From: Isochrysis galbana
Taxonomy: Eukaryota > Haptophyta > Isochrysidales > Isochrysidaceae
DNA: 64,000 nt
Assembly: GCA_018136815.1 (NCBI GenBank)
Contig: CM030936.1
Coordinates: 6,189,505 to 6,253,504, forward strand
Direction of reading: 5' to 3'
This document shows, in pieces, positions 34,601-46,384 of this stretch; the first letter of the stretch is position 1, and each line of letters opens with the position of its first letter. The notes below the pieces were generated by a model. The model was not told the origin of the DNA and did not search any database. It saw only the letters and a list, made by a program, of their open reading frames with translations. The translations under genes and the position numbers were made by a program.

Positions 34601-36930
34601 GTGATCGCCGTGGTTGCGCGACATAACGTTCCTCTTCGACTTTCCGCCTTGGTGGGAAAATCCAAAGCGAAGACACGCTCCGACCGTCGCTGCGGATTCT
34701 CTCTCTCTCTCGCTCTCTCTCTCTGTCTCTCGCGACGTGTTTGAGTTACCGGCGATGTGGGGTCTCGGTTATTTCATGTTTTGCTTGGTTTGGGTGAATG
34801 ATTCTAGTGTGTTCGTGAGTCGGTGTCGCAGCATCGTTGGATCCGACGTCCTGTCGTCAGTCGTCATCCGTCGCTCTCGCTCTCGTCGCTCTCGCTCTCG
34901 TAACACTCGTACCCTACAAACTCTCCTTGCCTCACCAGCCCCTGCCAACACAGCCCTCCTCTCACTCACCCTCGCCTCTCGCCTCTCGCTCGATGTCGCT
35001 CTCGCCGCCGTCCTCGCCCTCGCTCAAGCCCGCCTGCCCGCCTTCCTCTGCTGACGGGCCTCAGCCCGTCAGCGTCTCCGAAGTCGTCTCCTCCGCCGCG
35101 CCTGCCGCCGGTCTGCCTCCTTCCTCATTGCCCTCAGGCCCTATGGGCCATCCCAATTCGTCAGAGGGGACCGGCAGCCGGCAGGGCGCAATCTGCATCC
35201 GCGCTGCTGCGACTGCTACGGGTCATATAGTGACAAGGTGGCTCGCCAAGTTTGAAGTCAAAAAAATCTTCTTAAAAATCCCCGCTACATACGCGGCACG
35301 AGGCAGTGTGCGTGTGTACCTCCCTACTACCCACCTTTACCCCTATCAACCCCCTCCCCCTTCCCCAGTTCCCTCTTTGGCGGAGAAGCTGGTTCCGGGG
35401 AGGCCGCGCGCGCTGCTTCGGCCAGGAGTTGGAGAGAAGGGGGTGGGAGACTGTGGCTCCTCCTTCGCTCTAACGTCGGCTTGCATCTCCTTCCCTTAGG
35501 TCTTATATCACGTAAGATCTTTTCATGATATCCATTGAAGGCTTTCTACTAAAGAGGTTTAGCTACCCTAATTGATGTTTCGTATATCCAGACCTCTCGC
35601 CGCCTGCAAGAGGTCCTCCGATATTTCTAGGTTGAAATCTTTGTCCACCGTGTAAAGAGGACGTATCATCTTCCTAATGTGTTTGTTGCTCGGGGCGTGT
35701 AGCCCCATATTCTCCCGTTGTTGTTTTAGCCTTTGAAAGAAACCGACCTTCGCCGTTACTAATAGGGCCGTATCTTATAAGGATCGCTCTTAAGATCGTC
35801 CTGACGGACCTACCGTCCGCGTTGCCATATTGAATATTGTAAAAGTCCGTTAGGATGTATCTCCACGCCAAGATACCCAAGTATCCTGAGGGCATAGCTG
35901 CATCATCAGATCAGTCATCATGCGCTCGCGCGTGCGACGCGGCGAGTGAGTCACACACACAGCCCAGCTTGCTGCCCTTGCCCTTCCTTGTCCTTGCTCA
36001 CGCGCTTGGGCGTCATCGTCACTCACCCGGCTGTCATCTCCTTGTCCTTGCGCGGTATCGAGCCGCTCGAGGCGCGCCGCGGCGCGCCTGCGCAGGAACG
36101 ACTGTGAACGGGTATTTTCATTGTTACGGTGTATGTTTGGTGGAAATAAATCGTGCGCCCTCTTTCTTTGGCGGATCAAGTGGAGGCGTCAGTGTTATTG
36201 CGATTCAATTGCAACCAGCGGAGGAAAGTTGCGGCGTCGGGCGTAGATATTTATTTATGATTTGTTACTATGGTGTGCCGGGGTGTATGACGATGCGTAT
36301 GTGGCCCATGATCTATCTATGTAGTACGCCGCGTAGTCTCTACCCTCGCCGTCGCCCATGTGGGAGCTTCGGAGCCTCTGCCCGCTCTGCATCCCCATGC
36401 AGTGAGTCCTCCACTCCATCTCGCGCTCCGTCCCCATCGAGCGTGGTTTATGCTCGGTGAGTGGTGGTATGCTTCCACAGCTTCGCCCTCGACCCCGTGG
36501 TACCGCTCTGACGCGCTACCACACGAAGCCCTTTGGACATCGCCCTTTGTTCGCTGCCGCTCTGAGGCCCTCGTTCGGATGCCGACATCGCTCCGCTCTC
36601 TAGTAGACTTGGTTGTCACCTCCGGTGAGTTCTGACCGTCTCGCCCTCGTTTCGATGGTTCTACGCTCGTTTTCGTTATCTCTGCTGCTCCTCCGCGGTC
36701 GCCGAATTTTCCCCCCGCGGTCGCCGAACGATTTCCCCCGCGCGGAGCTCTCTTGCTGTCTGTCCGCAAGCCCTCGTCTCGCCCACGAAAATCGTCTTGC
36801 AAAATCACTGACTTGACTCCTCTAAGCGTTTGTAATAGGGCCAGCCGTGTAATAGTTGGGCGTCCGCCACACCTAGGCCTAGGTAGAAATATGCGACATA
36901 TTGAACTACATATTTGGGTCAAATTTTCCG
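34600..36930. other. Retroposon-like sequence block
   Basis: Repeats rich in CTCGCTCTCG precede a short Ser/Pro-rich start (MSLSPPSSPSLKPACPP, near 34993). Related starts lie near 38032 (GDDQPVQPANVQKAVPS) and 52516 (SAPSSRSPSPKPVLSP). This suggests a family of short retroposons sharing a leader and a small ORF. A minus-strand frame at 35674-35895 (GILAWRYILTDFYNIQYGNA) looks like a protein relic of unknown type. No intact gene was recognised. The + frames near 36360-36640 are unconvincing. Confidence 0.4.
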
Positions 36931-36943
36931 GAATTAAAAAAAA

Positions 36944-36975
36944 AAGATCTGAAGATTCAGGGCTACACACCTATG
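36944..36975 (-). repeat. T-run-terminated dispersed motif, copy 2
   Basis: On the + strand this is an A run, then GATCTGAAGATTCAGGGC and TACACACCTAT. On the minus strand it reads TAGCCCTGAATCTTCAGATC and then T9-10. CTGAA/TTCAG pairs as a stem before the T run. Confidence 0.65.
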
Positions 36976-37221
36976 CTAGACGGCACCTTTCTCCGCGTAT
37001 CGTACATCGCCCTTCCATCCCTTTCTTCCACCTCCTCCCCTTCCCCCCCTCTTTCCTTTGTCTTCGGTGTCGGGGGTGCGGCCCTGGTGCGCTACCACGG
37101 GCCCGGTTTTGGATGTGTTTTCGGGGCAGGCTTGTTGTAAGGTTCACTCTGGCTTCTTTTTTCCCAGTGTATTGTGTTTCCGCGCGGTCAAGGGTTCTAC
37201 GCAGATTATCGGCTGGTCGTG

Positions 37222-37419
37222 TTAGTTCGTTCTTTTTCCTGTTGCGTTTTGGCTCTTCTCGGAGCCCGTGTCGGGGTCGGACTTTACCATGTATTCTACT
37301 CCTAGTCTTGTGGCTAGGGCTAGTAGCTCCGCGCTGGGAGTGAGATTACCTTTATCGTTCGACTCGTACAAGGGGCGAAAGGCGCCCGTGTCAAATTTTT
37401 TTTTTGGTTGTCGCCCCAA
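37222..37419 (-). other. Protein-like relic on the minus strand
   Basis: The frame reads FDTGAFRPLYESNDKGN then ELLALATRLGVEYMV, with normal protein composition just after an A-run. It begins from a non-ATG codon and has no recognisable family. Probably a fragment of a mobile-element ORF. Confidence 0.25.
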
Positions 37420-37499
37420 GCCGGCTTGGGCGGTCCTCGACGGATCTGTTGATTTTGCGAATAGGAGGGCGTTGCAAAGTTTTGTGAATCTTTCGATGG

Positions 37500-38178
37500 T
37501 CCGCGCTCGCTCTCGCTCTCGTCGTAGGTGTTCGTCGCTGCGGACTTTCTCCCCCGCGCGAAGCCTACCTTCTCGCCCCTTTCGGTTTACGCACGTAGAT
37601 TCCCTCCTTACTTTCTATTTAGTCGTTCGCGGTAACCGCCGTTCGTCGTCGGCTCTTCCGTCGCATCGTCGCTCTCCTGTCGGCATTCTCTTCCTTGTTT
37701 CCTTCCTTCTGTGTCTTCCCCGCCCAAGTGGGGAAAGATACGTGAGTGTGGGGGGATGTTGGGTGAAAGTCGAGTGTGCGTGTCTCGGATTGTTGTCGGG
37801 CACTAGTCAGATTGGTACCCTGTCGGCCTCTGTCCTCTGTCGCCCTCGCTCGTCGCCCCAGTCGCTCCTCGCTCCCTCGTTCTCGCTCTCGCTCTCGCTC
37901 CGTCGTAACAAGCAATCTTACAACACCAACCAAACCCAAACCCACTCACTCACCCACTCACACTCGCTATCTGCCATCTCCGCTCCGTCCTCGCGCTCGC
38001 TCTCGCCACTGCCCGCCATCCATCCCCCAGCCATGGGAGATGATCAGCCCGTCCAACCCGCCAATGTCCAAAAGGCCGTGCCTTCCGCCGCCTACCTTCC
38101 GTCCCATCCGGTTCCTTCTGTCCCATCCATAACCTCCACTCCGTCAGCCCCCCGCCCCCCCCCCGCGCGCTCGCGAGC
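37500..38178 (+). repeat. Retroposon-like unit with CTCGCTCTCG leader
   Basis: Shares order and motifs with 52200-52745. First comes GATACGT.AGTGTGG near 37738 (52310 in the other copy). Then follow CGTCGC/CTCGCTCTCG runs, an ACAC-CCAA-ACC block and a short ORF starting near 38032. GTGAATGTGAGGGAGAGTTGG near 46707 may be a third leader. Confidence 0.45.
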
Positions 38179-38179
38179 G

Positions 38180-38345
38180 GTTGTGGTTTAAGATTAAGAT
38201 GGGTTGCAAGAGGGCTCTCCGACGAGCCGCCTTTGATCTTTGATTGGCGGCGCGGGGCGTGCCAGGTGGGCGGCGCGATGGCAAGGGTCGCCTATGGGCT
38301 CGGGAGCGATCGCGGCACGCTGCATAGATAGAAGTTTTATCCGTG
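38180..38345 (-). repeat. Dispersed repeat, family A copy 2
   Basis: Read on the minus strand: GCGTGCCGCG then CGCTCCCGAGCC, CCACCTGG.ACGCCCC and CGGCTCGTC, parallel to 45275-45370. The 5' end lies near 38342, beside the T-run motif. Confidence 0.65.
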
Positions 38346-38378
38346 TTAGCCCCGAATATCTTCAGATGTGTTTTTTTC
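38344..38378 (+). repeat. T-run-terminated dispersed motif, copy 3
   Basis: GTGTTAGCCCCGAATATCTTCAG, then ATG and a T run. It directly adjoins the 5' end of family A copy 2. Confidence 0.6.
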
Positions 38379-38676
38379 TCGGCAAGCCCCTCCACTGAGC
38401 GCTGCGCTTCTACAGGCAACCATCCCTTCACCTATTCAAATATCACACTGATATAGATTACTTTTCACGTATCACGAGCCCGACCCTGGCTTTCGTTCAC
38501 TCTTACTTCTCTACTGCATGGAACAAACTGAAGACCGCTCGGTGCACGCAATCACATCCGTGTGGACAAAAGGCGCGGTCGTAAGGCTCGCGGCTATGTC
38601 ACAGCATAGCGGCTTCAACTCGGCGAGGCACAATCGAGAGTGCGCGCCCCATGGTCATTCTTCCCATTGTCTTTTC

Positions 38677-41600
38677 TCACCGTCGCATGAGCTGTTGCCT
38701 CAACAGCTCTGCCGCCGATTGATTTGCTTGTGTTGTGGCCCCATGCCGCGGAGCGCCAGGCGGTGGCCGTGGAGCGCCGGGCGGTGGCCGTGGAGCGCCG
38801 GGTGATGGCCATGGAGCGCCGGGCGGAGGCCGTGGAACTCCTTGGGAAAACGCAGTCGGTGCGGCCGTGCCGAGCTGTTGCCGGAGCAACACAGCAGCAC
38901 TTGCGCCATTGGCACCATGAGAACCCATAGCTAAGTGCCCATACGGCGGCGTCGCGTAAGGGTGCAACCGCGCATCGTGTCTGCCGTGGCGAATGGGGCC
39001 CGGGCCGTTCGCCCCCGTCGGGATAGGAAGCGATCTAGGCCCTACCAATGGATGACTTCCAGCCTGTGGAGGGGCTCTGGCAGGCCATCTACCGGGCTGA
39101 AGATGTCCCATCGGCGGAATTTGGTGACCGGCCCTAGATGGAGGGTATCCGCACGCTTGAGGTAGGTCCGGCATTGGGTTGAATGCTGGGCGAGGAGGAT
39201 GGCCATGGTGCGGAAGATAGGCCTGCGGCGGAGGCGCAAACCTCGGCGCGTGTGCGGCGGGTGGAGGATGCCACTGTGCCCGCGGAAGTGGCGCACTAGG
39301 ACGGGGGAACGGATGACCGTGCACGATCGACGGACGGGGCGGTGGGAACGGGCGCGGCGCCCCTTGCGCTAGCCTCCACGTGCGCTCTTGATCGTCGACT
39401 TCTACTCCCCGTGCAGCGAGCTGAGCCCGAGCGGCATCTGACGTCGTCCAGTCTTTCGATGCTCGTGCGATAGCGCGGCGTGCAATCAAGTCTTGGATGG
39501 ATTGCTCATCCGGCAAAGGCTCACGATCCAACGGATCGCGCCTGTAGCCAACCGCGCCTCCGCCATTGCCCTGTCCACCACCATCATGACGAGCGCGTAC
39601 GAATCTTCCATTGGGCTGCGGCACGTCATAGTCCCCGAGTACGGAGGCGGGCAGTATGCCGCCGGCTAGGAGAGAGGGCAAGTGCTTTACGTTCGGTGGG
39701 AGTGCATACGTAGCACTAGCCGCAGAAGTGACAAAAGGCCGTAGTGCTTGTTCGACAAGCTTCCCCTGGAATGGCGGCGGCTCATATGTGCTGCCAGGAA
39801 GACGGGCTCCCTCCAACGGTGTCAGAACGCCCACGAGGCCGCCCCCGTACTCACTACAAGACGTCAGGACGAGGGGTTGGAGAGGGGGCCCATATGCACC
39901 AAGGAGAGGCGCGCACAATGGGTGGGAGGTCGACACGCAGAGCAGGGGCTCTCCGGTCTCATTTCTCCTTTTCTCGTCCGGGGTGAGTTTGCGGATGGCT
40001 TCACTCATCGCATCGGTGAGCCTCTCCTCGTCGATGAAGGGGAGCAGTACCACTGCCTGCCACAAAAACTTCTTGCCGTTGGAATCGATGGCAAAATCTG
40101 TCGGGTAGAAATCAAGAATCTCGCTCGCGGGATCTGTCATGAGTGCTGCGAGTGGTGAGGGTAGCGCGTGCGAGGAGCGCGGTGGAAGGACGCCCATCAG
40201 CTGTTGGAAGGGCGCAAATGGCTGCGAGAGCTCAAACGTCGCTGGAGAGTCCGGCTCGATGACTTCCGCCAAGTCTGCCGCAAAGGGCGCATAATGGTAC
40301 GGGTAGAACCACTTCCATGAAGGGCAGCCGTCGTAGTAATACTTCATCACCCATTGAAGGCCTTCCACGTATGCGGCCGCAATGTCGAGGCGTCCACGGC
40401 GGTCGACGCCAGGGAACTTGGCGTTGTAGTACCTGTCCTTCCAGCCCGGCAGGCCCAACTGAATCTGTGATCACGTGGCAGGCAGCTACCGTCATCGCCG
40501 ATCCGCGTGCGCCGGCAGAGAAGGCCTGTCGGGTGAGCGTGGCCGAGCGGAAGAACCCCAACCCGCGGCCTGGGCGAGGGACGTGAGGCGAGAGCCCCGA
40601 CCTGATCCTCTTGCTCGGGGGCAGTGTTCTTCTCCTTGACGATCTCCCCGAGCTCTCGTTTGAACCGTTCGGCGGCCGACTCGTTTGCACCTTCTCCCAC
40701 TTTGTACAACCAGATAGCACGGTTGTGCTCGGATCCCCGCGTCTCCTCGCGGACTTGGAGCTCTTCACAATATTGATGGACCATTGCCCGCTGGAACCCA
40801 TTCAGGCCCGGCGGCAGCTTTTGAGGGGGAGTGCAGTCCGGAGCCTGCGAGGCCGAGCAAGCCCTGGAGGCTCACGCGAATCCCGCCGGGGCGGAGGGGG
40901 TGGCAGCGCGCGCTGGCCGACGATGAGAGAGTCACATATCGAGTGCCGAGACAGCACGTCTTGCTAGCATGCCTGAGTGCTGGCATGGATTTCTCACCTC
41001 AGCGAAGGCAGCGATGGAGTCGAAAAGTTCGAGCAGTGCCGCATCATCTCTTCCTAGGGCAGCCATACGAGAGGCACTATGCGAGTCCGTGCCGGAAGCC
41101 TTTGATCCGTGCCGCATTGCCAAGACGTGTGACGACTTTCCCTACTCATCAGGGGCGAGGTAGAAGATGAGACGCATGACCCGACGAGTTACATGGGGGA
41201 TAGCTCGGTTGTCGCTGGTTGTTGAGGCCCGTGCTGATTCGACTACTCACGACACATGCGCGGCGCCGGCGTGTCAACGCCTCACGCGCTGAAACACGTG
41301 CTCGCCTCGGGAGCGCCTTCACCTGGGGCGACACGGCATATTCAGCAACCCTCCGCATGAGTGCCGCATGCCTTCTGCCCAAAGCCTTGCTCTCCAGCTC
41401 CGCGGATCTCCTCTTCGCCTTATCCTTTTGCCTTTCGTCACCCGCACGAGTACGCAGCAAGAGCTCATCCTCATAGCCACCAAGTTCGGTGCAAAACGTG
41501 AGTACCCGCTCCAAGTGCACGGTGCCGCCGTCGCAGATCCATCCGCCCATCTTGGGGAGGAGGGACTTGTATAAGTCACAGAGAGTGTCAATCGCGCCGC

Positions 41601-44110
41601 TGCGGATATCGAGGGATGGCAAATGCGGCAGGAAGTCATTTCCGACGAAGAAGCAGAGAAAGATGAAGTCGTCAATGAGCCGCTCCAACGACCAGCCTCC
41701 TGCGACACAGCCAAAGTCCACACCCGATGCGGGTGGAGCGAATTCCTTCTCAAGGTATTCGCGTAGGACGTGAATATGGAGCCACTGGAATGGGGTAGTC
41801 GCGGACCCTTCAGCTGCAGGGCCGGCAGTGTCGAGGACGCCACCCCCGGTGTGCGCATCCTCGAGCGCCTTCTCCATCTCGGCCTCAATCCTTTCGCCAA
41901 GGGTCTGCTGCGCCGTCCTATTCCCACCTGACGGCAGATTGGCATAACGGTTGGGGCAAGAGGCAGGCTCCTTGAGAAATCTTGCGGGTGACACTTTGAT
42001 TGCACGCATGCATCTTCCGAAGCCTCACCTCCAGCGGAGCCGACAAACTCTCGGAGGATGGCAAAGTGCGGCTCGTGGGTGGCCAAGGAGAGCATGATGA
42101 GATCGGCATCCAGCCCATGCAGTGCATGACGGGTGTTCGGGTCGTAGCCGGCCTATGGGCCACGCGGGGCGTGAGGAACAAGGGCGCCAAAGAGCGGCAG
42201 GAGAAGCTGGAGGGGGCAGAAATGCGGGTGGGGTGGGGGAGAACATGCGCAAATCGACTCGCACTGGCCGACGGTGCACCACAAGGATGCCATCACCTGC
42301 TGGCGTTGCTGTCGGATGAACTCCATTATTTTGTGCTCGCCCTCACCCGGCACGGAGCCATCAGATAGGATCACCTGCTCGGTAAGCACGTATCGAGGAA
42401 GGTTAACTAGAAAAGACCTTGCTTCCGGAGGAGAGGCCATACGAATGCATTCCTAGAGATGTTTACAAGCGTGCACACATGCCAGCACACCTTGATTCCC
42501 TTCCATCCAGGGTCGGTGGTGAGCTTATGATGGATGAACGCTCGCAGGTGGGTGGCAAGACGGTCCATGAATGGAGTTCCGGGAGTGATGACGTTCGAGT
42601 CGAAGGCGGGGGCCTCCTTACGAGGGGGCACCTGAAAGACAGGCCATAAAGTTCACAAAAACCCGCGCACGTGGATGGGGCGGAAGTCTGACACTGCTTG
42701 CAAGGGCAGCTTCATCATCCCATATTGTCAGGGTGTGACCACGCGGGATAGACCGCAGAAGGTCGAGCAGCCGTCACACAGCGATGCAAAGCACAAGCAC
42801 TAACCTCTCGACCATCAGCCTCCCATGCCTGTCTGAGCTTCTCCTCCTCCGCCTCTCTCTCTTCCGCTTCTTGTGCGGAGCGGAAACGCCGAGCGCGCTG
42901 CTGGTTCATCTTAGCGCGCGGTGCCACCCCGTCGATAGCCATAAAGAGAAGCTTGCGGGGCCGCGCGGCGGCGAAGACGCGCTCGAGGTAATAGGTCACC
43001 GCCAGGTTCATGTCATCCTCTGTCTCTGGCGGCGGCCTGCAGAGCGTGCGGGACGCGTTGTGAGCAATTGCACCCATGAGGACTCAGGAGAAGACGGACC
43101 AAAACGAGAGGTGGTTTGAAGGGGAAAGATGGTAAGGGCAATGGAATTGAGAAAAATGTGTGGCGAAAATTAGAGAAAGGAAGCACGAAAGGAAGAGGAA
43201 AGGGGGGATGTGCACAGAGACGAGCGTTCGCGCGGTGAGTACGCAAGTGCACCTGCCCTCGGGCGTGACGCATGGCGGACACCGCCGGGCATTTACCGGT
43301 CGGAGTCCGACCATACTCGAATCGGATCAGGGCGATAGCAGGGTAGGGGAAAGGTGGCAGACACCGCCGGGCATTTACCGGTCGGAGTCCGACTATACTC
43401 GAATCGGATCAGGGCGATAGCAGGGTAGGGGAAAGCTAAAGGGAGAAGGGGACAGAAAGCGAGCGCAAGGAGCGTGCAGGCGGGGATGGCGTAGAGGGAG
43501 CAAATGGGAGAAGGAGAGGGAGGGGGGGCGCGAAAAGGGTGGGAAGAGGCAAGGCAAGTAGGAGTTAGAGGGAGAGGGGGGGTGGGGTCGGGATGCAAGA
43601 GGGTAAGGGAAGCTGCAGGGAGAGTGAGAAGTGGAGACTAGCCAACGTACAGCAGCAGCAGCAGCAGAAGCGCGCACCGGTCCTCTGGGTGCGACGCCGG
43701 GTGAATAATCCCATTCATATCGAGGTAGAGGTTGTCAAACTCGAATCCATTCGGGTTGGGCAGGGAGGTATCGACAGGGAGACGCTCTCCCTCCTCAGTC
43801 CAGCCAGCGCGTTCCTCCACGCAGTCGGAGACCACCTTTGGGTACTTCGAGACCAGCCACTTGTAGAAGGCTGAGAGTGGCAGGGACAGAGAGAAAGAGA
43901 GAGTGAGGAAAAAGGGGAAGAAGGGGGGGGTGTGGATGGAGCGAGCTCTGTGGGGGGAAGGAGAAGAGGAAGGGAAGAGAGAGCCGGAGGAGGGGATGCG
44001 GCGGGCGAGTGGGGGTGGGAGGGCAGGAGGGGGGGAGAGAGGGGGTGCCGTGGGAAGAGGGGGGGAGGGCGGGAAGGGAGGAGAGGGAGGCGAACACCCG
44101 GCACGCCCAT
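38677..44110 (-). CDS. XRN2: 5'-3' exoribonuclease XRN2/Rat1
   Basis: Nuclear-type 5'-3' exoribonuclease degrading 5'-monophosphate RNA (RNA processing, transcription termination). Ten exons join in frame: 44110-44098, 43870-43678, 43036-42805, 42631-42491, 42374-42297, 42152-42029, 41993-41323, 41141-40998, 40844-40563 and 40458-38677, giving 1219 residues. The micro-exon 1 encodes MGVP and joins [20 protein letters not shown]. Catalytic-domain marks include [79 protein letters not shown] and [17 protein letters not shown] [13 protein letters not shown] also appears. Two extras stand out: an R3H-like insert in exon 9 ([12 protein letters not shown] to NRAIWLYK) and a CysRS-tail-like helix pair ([17 protein letters not shown]). 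A Pro-rich tail with twin LLRQQL motifs ends the protein. Exon 9's 3' limit has an alternative donor. Intron 6 is only 35 nt. Confidence 0.9.
38755..38835 (-). repeat. 24-bp coding minisatellite in the XRN2 tail
   Basis: Tandem units encode PRPPPGAP / PWPSPGAP four times on the minus strand, just before the final LLRQQL motif. Confidence 0.8.
43279..43436. repeat. 82-bp tandem duplication in XRN2 intron 2
   Basis: Two nearly identical copies (43279-43360 and 43361-43436) begin ACACCGCCGGGCATTTACCG, followed by GTCGGAGTCCGA and ATACTCGAATCGGATCAGGG. GTCGGA and TCCGAC form a hairpin in each copy. Confidence 0.85.
43880..44097 (-). repeat. Polypyrimidine XRN2 intron 1
   Basis: Intron 1 is almost all C/T on the coding strand (A/G on +). 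It directly follows the 13-nt coding exon. Confidence 0.75.
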
Positions 44111-45174
44111 CGCGCGCGCGGCGACGGTGACGGGCGCAGAAGTCGGTCATAAGGAGACTCCTACTTTATTCTTATCTGAATGAAATATACAAATATACTC
44201 TAGAGTACACGACTCTAGTAGACTCTCTTTCCATCAGAGTTTTCTTGTTGTGTGAGTATAACCTTAGTGCTGAGGAACCGAAGCCCTTCGACGGCAACGG
44301 AGCCCCTACCCCGAGATGGGGGTAAGCGCGGTAGGCGCATGGCTCGTCGGGTGTATGTGGCTAGGGGTGCTAGATGCTACGATCTAGATAAAGCACAACT
44401 ACACAACTACAACTACAACCCTAGCCCTAGGTGTGAAACGTGAAACACAGGAACAATGTGTTTCTACGGACGTCAAAAACAGTGATTTTCACCGTGTTTC
44501 TAGGAGACCCCTGTGTCCGGAATAGAGGGCGCGCGCGCGGTGAGTGAGCGCGCGAGCGAGGCCATAGCATAATCAATCCCGCAATCCCGCCCTCCCGCCA
44601 CCTGCCACCTGATTGCCCGGCCTCCCACCTCCCACCTAAGCAAGAGAGAGAGAGAGAGAGGTGACTGGCGGAGTGGAGTGGCTGTGGCTGTGGGCGTGGA
44701 CTGGGACTCTAATGATTGTTGAGACAGGGGCGGATGGGGCTCTCCAGGGCTCCAGGGGCCAGGGGCGACCGTGATCACGGAGGGCTGAGCACAAAGAGCA
44801 CTGGGGCAGGAGGGAGGCTGTCTAGTGTCTAGGCCTTGGCAGAAATATCCACAAAATCGGACCCAAATATCCAGCAAAAATATCCACAAAATATCCAGCA
44901 ATTTACCCAAATATCCAGAAAAATATCCAGTTGAACTGGCCAGTTGTGCGCTATAAATACCGCTAGCATGCCCGCGCGGTATTTTCGATTTTCGAGCCCG
45001 TTACACGTCTATCTACGTCTACCTCACATACACCATCATCTCACACCACTTGTAGACGATTGGTCTATAGCTATAGCTGCTGCAATTTTTCACATAGACA
45101 TGCCTACATTTGAAGTTTGATACTTGGTACTTGGCACTTGCACGTCGCACGTCACACGTCACACATCACGACTG
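44111..45174. other. Intergenic region upstream of XRN2
   Basis: No supportable gene. It would include the XRN2 promoter. A cluster of ATATCCA units (ATATCCAGCAAAAATATCC and similar) lies at about 44863-44931; related ATATCCAAAT sequence recurs near 58788. Confidence 0.4.
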
Positions 45175-45247
45175 CTAGCGTTTGCTGCGATTGTATCGCA
45201 ACATCATTGACGCTTGAACTTGGTCTACTAAAGAGCTATCACGGTTC

Positions 45248-46384
45248 AAAACTATTGTTATAGTTTGAACTATGGAGCGTGCCGCGACCGCTCCCGAGCC
45301 CCAGGCGACCCTCGCCACCGCGCCCCACCTGGGACGCCCCATGCCGCCCGAGGCGGCTCGTCAGAAAGCCCTCTCAGAGCCCATCCAACCCATCCAAACC
45401 ACACCCGCGCAGGCGCGCGGGGTGGCGAGCACTGGCACCGAACAGGTTGCCACCATGGCTCTGCGTAGCATGCAGGGGGTCTTTGAGACCCCCTCCAACA
45501 GTGGGAAACCCTCCCACCCCAAGAGCACCTCATGTGGGAGGGCAGCTCTGCTGCCCTCCTCATGGTGAAAACCTCTACCATCAGTGCACCCATCATGGGA
45601 GGGCACTTCACAACCATCAATCTTCCCAGGAGAGCACCCCATGCCTCTATTTCCCAACTTGTTGACACACTCGTTTTCTTCACCCCACTCTTGTGGGCCA
45701 CAAGTACCTACAGCTCAGTGCCCTGCCTTGGGCCCTCTCTCAACACTAGATTCCCTCTCCCACTCCCCCTTCACACCACAACCAACCCGCCAAACAGCAC
45801 GAACCCCCTCACCCTCTGTTTCAAGCACCAAAAATTTCAACTCAAGACCCATGTTGATACACCTATCGTTTTCACCCCACTTTTGTAGGCCACAAGTACC
45901 TACAACTCAGTGCCCTTTGGGCCCTCTTCCAATACTTGAATCCCTATCCCACTCCCTCTTCCATCTACAACCAACCCAAGAAGCACAAACCCCCTCGTTC
46001 TCTGTTTCAAGCACCAATAATTTCGACTCAAGACAAGAGGGAGGACATGTCTTGAGGCGGCGTCGCTGCCCATGCCTAGCGCAAGGGTATAGCGCCCCCA
46101 CTCAGACATCTCCTTCCCCACAGCTCCTCTCTGAGGAGTTGCTCCTCTCCCTCCCATTAGGCCCCCTTGCCTGCGAGACCAGAACAGGATCCTGGCGTAG
46201 GGGGCTGTCTAAGTGTGGAGGGAGGGGCGCTCTGGCTAGCGCAGGTAGAAAGCTAGTGAGGAGCTGGGTGGCATAAGGGGGGAAGGGTGCTTGCGCTTGC
46301 CGCGGCAGGGTGTCCTGTCTTGAGTGAGCGCTAGTCCCGTTCCTTTGCCGCGCCGCGACCCATAAAAATTTGTTAAAAATAAAA
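45248..46384 (+). mobile_element. Family A retroposon, 1.14 kb, with 19-bp target duplication
   Basis: The flanks are TAAAGAGCTATCACGGTTC on both sides (45229-45247 and 46385-46403). The 3' end is A-rich (TTGTTAAAAATAAAA). Long, variable-length target duplication and an A-rich 3' end are the marks of target-primed reverse transcription (LINE/SINE-type). The 5' end is AAAACTATTGTTATAGTTT, a 7-bp inverted pair around TGTT. A short ORF starts at 45272 (MERAATAPEPQATLATAP, 98 residues, Pro/Ala-rich). No reverse transcriptase is encoded, so it would be non-autonomous. It is inserted in the hAT transposase frame. Confidence 0.8.
45658..46040 (+). repeat. About 192-bp tandem duplication within the retroposon
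   Basis: Two copies, beginning near 45660 and 45852, share GTTGA.ACAC, CACCCCACT, GGCCACAAGTACCTACA and CTCAGTGCCCT, and both end around CTCTGTTTCAAGCACCAA. Confidence 0.8.
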
